Origin: Zygnema cylindricum
Lineage: Eukaryota; Streptophyta; Zygnematophyceae; Zygnematales; Zygnemataceae
Assembly (NCBI GenBank): GCA_037447655.1
Contig: JBBHKE010002882.1
Coordinates: 162,072-213,006 of the forward strand
Reading direction: 5' to 3'
DNA length: 50,935 nucleotides
Shown here: in pieces, positions 48,998-50,935 of the stretch
How the letters are laid out: every line of letters begins with the position of its first letter
Position numbering within the stretch: the first letter of the stretch is position 1
Made by a program: the position numbers and the translations under genes
Notes under the pieces: model-generated
The model's database searches: none
Seen by the model: only the letters and a program-made list of their open reading frames with translations
What the model was told of the DNA's origin: nothing

Positions 48998-50935
48998 GGG
49001 TGGAAAAAGACAACTTCGGAAAGTGTGGGGAGGGTGTCGAAAAGAGTGAGAAATGGTTTTATCCTTCATTATTGGGGTTAAAATCGTCTAGATCAACCTT
49101 TTCAAATATTTCAAACATATATTCTTACAAAATCCTTATGATTTAAAAGCAATCAAAACACATGGTACAAATGAAGTTGGAATCTTGCATGTCAACTGTC
49201 ATTTGGGACGTTGAAAAACAAAATAGAAACAATTGTTATTCCTATTATCGTACAATAAAGTTAAAAAGGAAAAAAATAGATCGAAAAGACGAAATGAAAA
49301 GACATAATATTATGTGTACTTCACATGTACATTCTTTCTTCCTCACATGCATTTTATGTTTGCACATTGTTTATTTTAAGTTTTGTGATGCATAATCTTC
49401 ATGCATTTTTTGTGTATTGTATGTATATAGACAAAATACTTTAATTGTACTCCTACTTTCCAAGTTTTTATATCATTGTGCAAAAAAGTAAAAATTGTTA
49501 TTTTAAACTAGATTTCCGATAGTGTGTTGCTACTTTTATAGGTTTTCAATGTCCATTCGATCTTTCATACTCGTCTTCCTTCGTAAGTCAATTTCCTATA
49601 CTCGTGTTCTTTTTTTTAAAGATTTCTCTTATCCGTTTATAGCTTTTGTGGATTTAACACCTGATTAAGGTATTTGCCTTGAACTTGAGTACATGCTTAT
49701 AGTAATTACATGTCCCATGGGGGGACCATCGTTATTTGCGTTAATGGCGATAAGCGGTGACGGACGAACTGACACTTTCCGTACATCTCATATTACACTA
49801 TTGTACTCTTGAACTACAGTACACCGCACATCGTTATTAGTGTCAAAGTTTAAAAAGTGTGTAAGTAAATATACCGCCATTGACGCTAATTAAGAATTTG
49901 AAAATCAAAAAAATAAAGGTTTATTCTAATTTCAATGTTGACGCTAATTTGGAACAGCAAAAATGGAAAATTTTCTGTACGATTATATACATTATTATAT
50001 GTATCCGTACAAAACATAAAAAATTGTACACCGTAGTGAAATTTAAATATCCGTACATGTCAGACTTATTTACATGTCAGACCAATATCGTTTTTTTAGC
50101 GCACGTTCCTATGCGAACGCGTCCGATTTAATTCATTTTTTGTAAAATTTTCACTTGAAAAGGTACATTTATGTACGGTCTGACATCGACCGTACACCAC
50201 GCTATTTAGATCTTATTGAACTTTAGTTCTTTACGCTATTTTGTATGGTACACCGCGAATCGTAATTAGAGTAAATTACTCTAATTCGGTCGCTCAAAAT
50301 TTCGACTATATGACATCAAATAGAGTAATCGACTCTATTTTTTTCATTATTATAATTTAGGTGAGGTTTAATTATAGTTTTTTTTTCTAATATAGGTTCG
50401 TTTTAAATAGTGTGGAGTACGGACGTCGTGTGACTGTGTAAAACTGTACTTTTTAAATAAAAACGTACAGATATCGATTTAATAAACTCGCGGTCGCACG
50501 TGGAGTCGCACTAAACAAAAAGACCGAAACTCATCGAATAACATCCGTTCGCATATATTTCGTCCGTCCACAGCATCGTCGTCAGTGAGAACGTTAACCT
50601 TGATTTACATGTTACAAGTTTATAGTATAACGGCGAGAACATGTGTTTTCGTTCGTTTGTGTAATAATTTGGTAACTGGTGTTCGGCGTTCCGCGGATTC
50701 AGTTATAATAGGGAATTTCGCAACAATTACATTAAAATTGTATTCTAATTTAGGACCGCGTCAGTTTTAGCGTAAATATTAATTATACGCCCCTTGAAAG
50801 GAGTAACTTTTTACGGTAATATGGGTTTTTTAACACAATGACACATGAAATAGAGTAAACATAGTGACAAAAATAGAATAAATATACAGCATTTGGCGTG
50901 GGTGATATATGTCGTGAGGCAACGCCAAATGCGGA
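48998..50935. other. AT-rich flank without recognisable genes
   Basis: Open frames at 49162-49395, 49880-50131 and 50585-50770 are Lys/Ile-rich and show no family motif. Notable short structures are the perfect 21-bp palindrome ATTAGAGTAAATTACTCTAAT (50265-50285) and the inverted repeat at the end of the window. GTACACCGC occurs at about 49818 and 50250, as in the left flank. Confidence 0.5.
50889..50932. repeat. 11-bp inverted repeat at window end
   Basis: GCATTTGGCGT (50889-50899) and ACGCCAAATGC (50922-50932) are perfect inverted copies with a 22-bp loop. Could be a hairpin or a terminal repeat pair of a tiny insertion; context is cut off. Confidence 0.6.

Overview
The window looks like nuclear, repeat-packed DNA of a plant-lineage (streptophyte) eukaryote. 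I recognise no host gene, rRNA or tRNA. Almost everything assignable is an LTR retrotransposon or its remains: Ty1/copia elements whose primer sites fit a plant-type initiator tRNA-Met, Ty3/gypsy elements, many solo and nested LTRs, and one hAT transposase relic. A charophyte alga or early-diverging land plant is my best guess. It rests mainly on the gypsy family that carries a DNA methyltransferase, because DNMT capture by retrotransposons has been reported from charophytes (and dinoflagellates). Species cannot be decided from the sequence.

Layout. 1-1482: minus-strand end of a copia element (Copia-2: gag start, primer site, LTR). 1484-2445: dead hAT transposase with a BED finger. 3368-4455: old Copia-1 LTR plus a gag stub, abutting an antisense gypsy relic (Gypsy-2, 4456-7900). 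8315-22864: a minus-strand Gypsy-1 copy whose order is gag, protease, C5 DNA methyltransferase, RT, RNase H, integrase, PHD finger; three Copia-1 solo LTRs sit in its protease region. 23102-28180: second Gypsy-1 copy with an intact PHD finger and the methyltransferase C-terminus, ending at a 10-N gap. 28191-28508: a short sequence unlike its surroundings. 28509-31055: truncated third Gypsy-1 copy. 31056-40026: an old Copia-1 element (A) split by insertion of Copia-1 element B (31305-37741; GTGCT target duplication). 40288-40733: a long palindrome built from a Gypsy-1 end module. 40734-48997: a Gypsy-1-type LTR split by a Copia-2-like solo LTR and by a very young Copia-1 element C (41729-48123; GGAAA target duplication, three LTR differences seen in 1051 bp). 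48998-50935: AT-rich, no gene seen.

How the parts work together. Copia-1 is a standard gag-PR-IN-RT-RNH polyprotein, but it is primed from the anticodon arm of initiator tRNA-Met, as in Drosophila copia, and its gag reading frame already opens inside the LTR. Gypsy-1 is the most interesting system: one polyprotein combines replication enzymes with a cytosine methyltransferase (between protease and RT) and a PHD finger (after integrase). This suggests an element that could methylate its own DNA and read chromatin at target sites. Every Gypsy-1 copy here is broken, so this describes the family and not an active copy.

All boundaries come from reading the sequence by eye. Those with TG...CA ends and target duplications are firm; the others are approximate.
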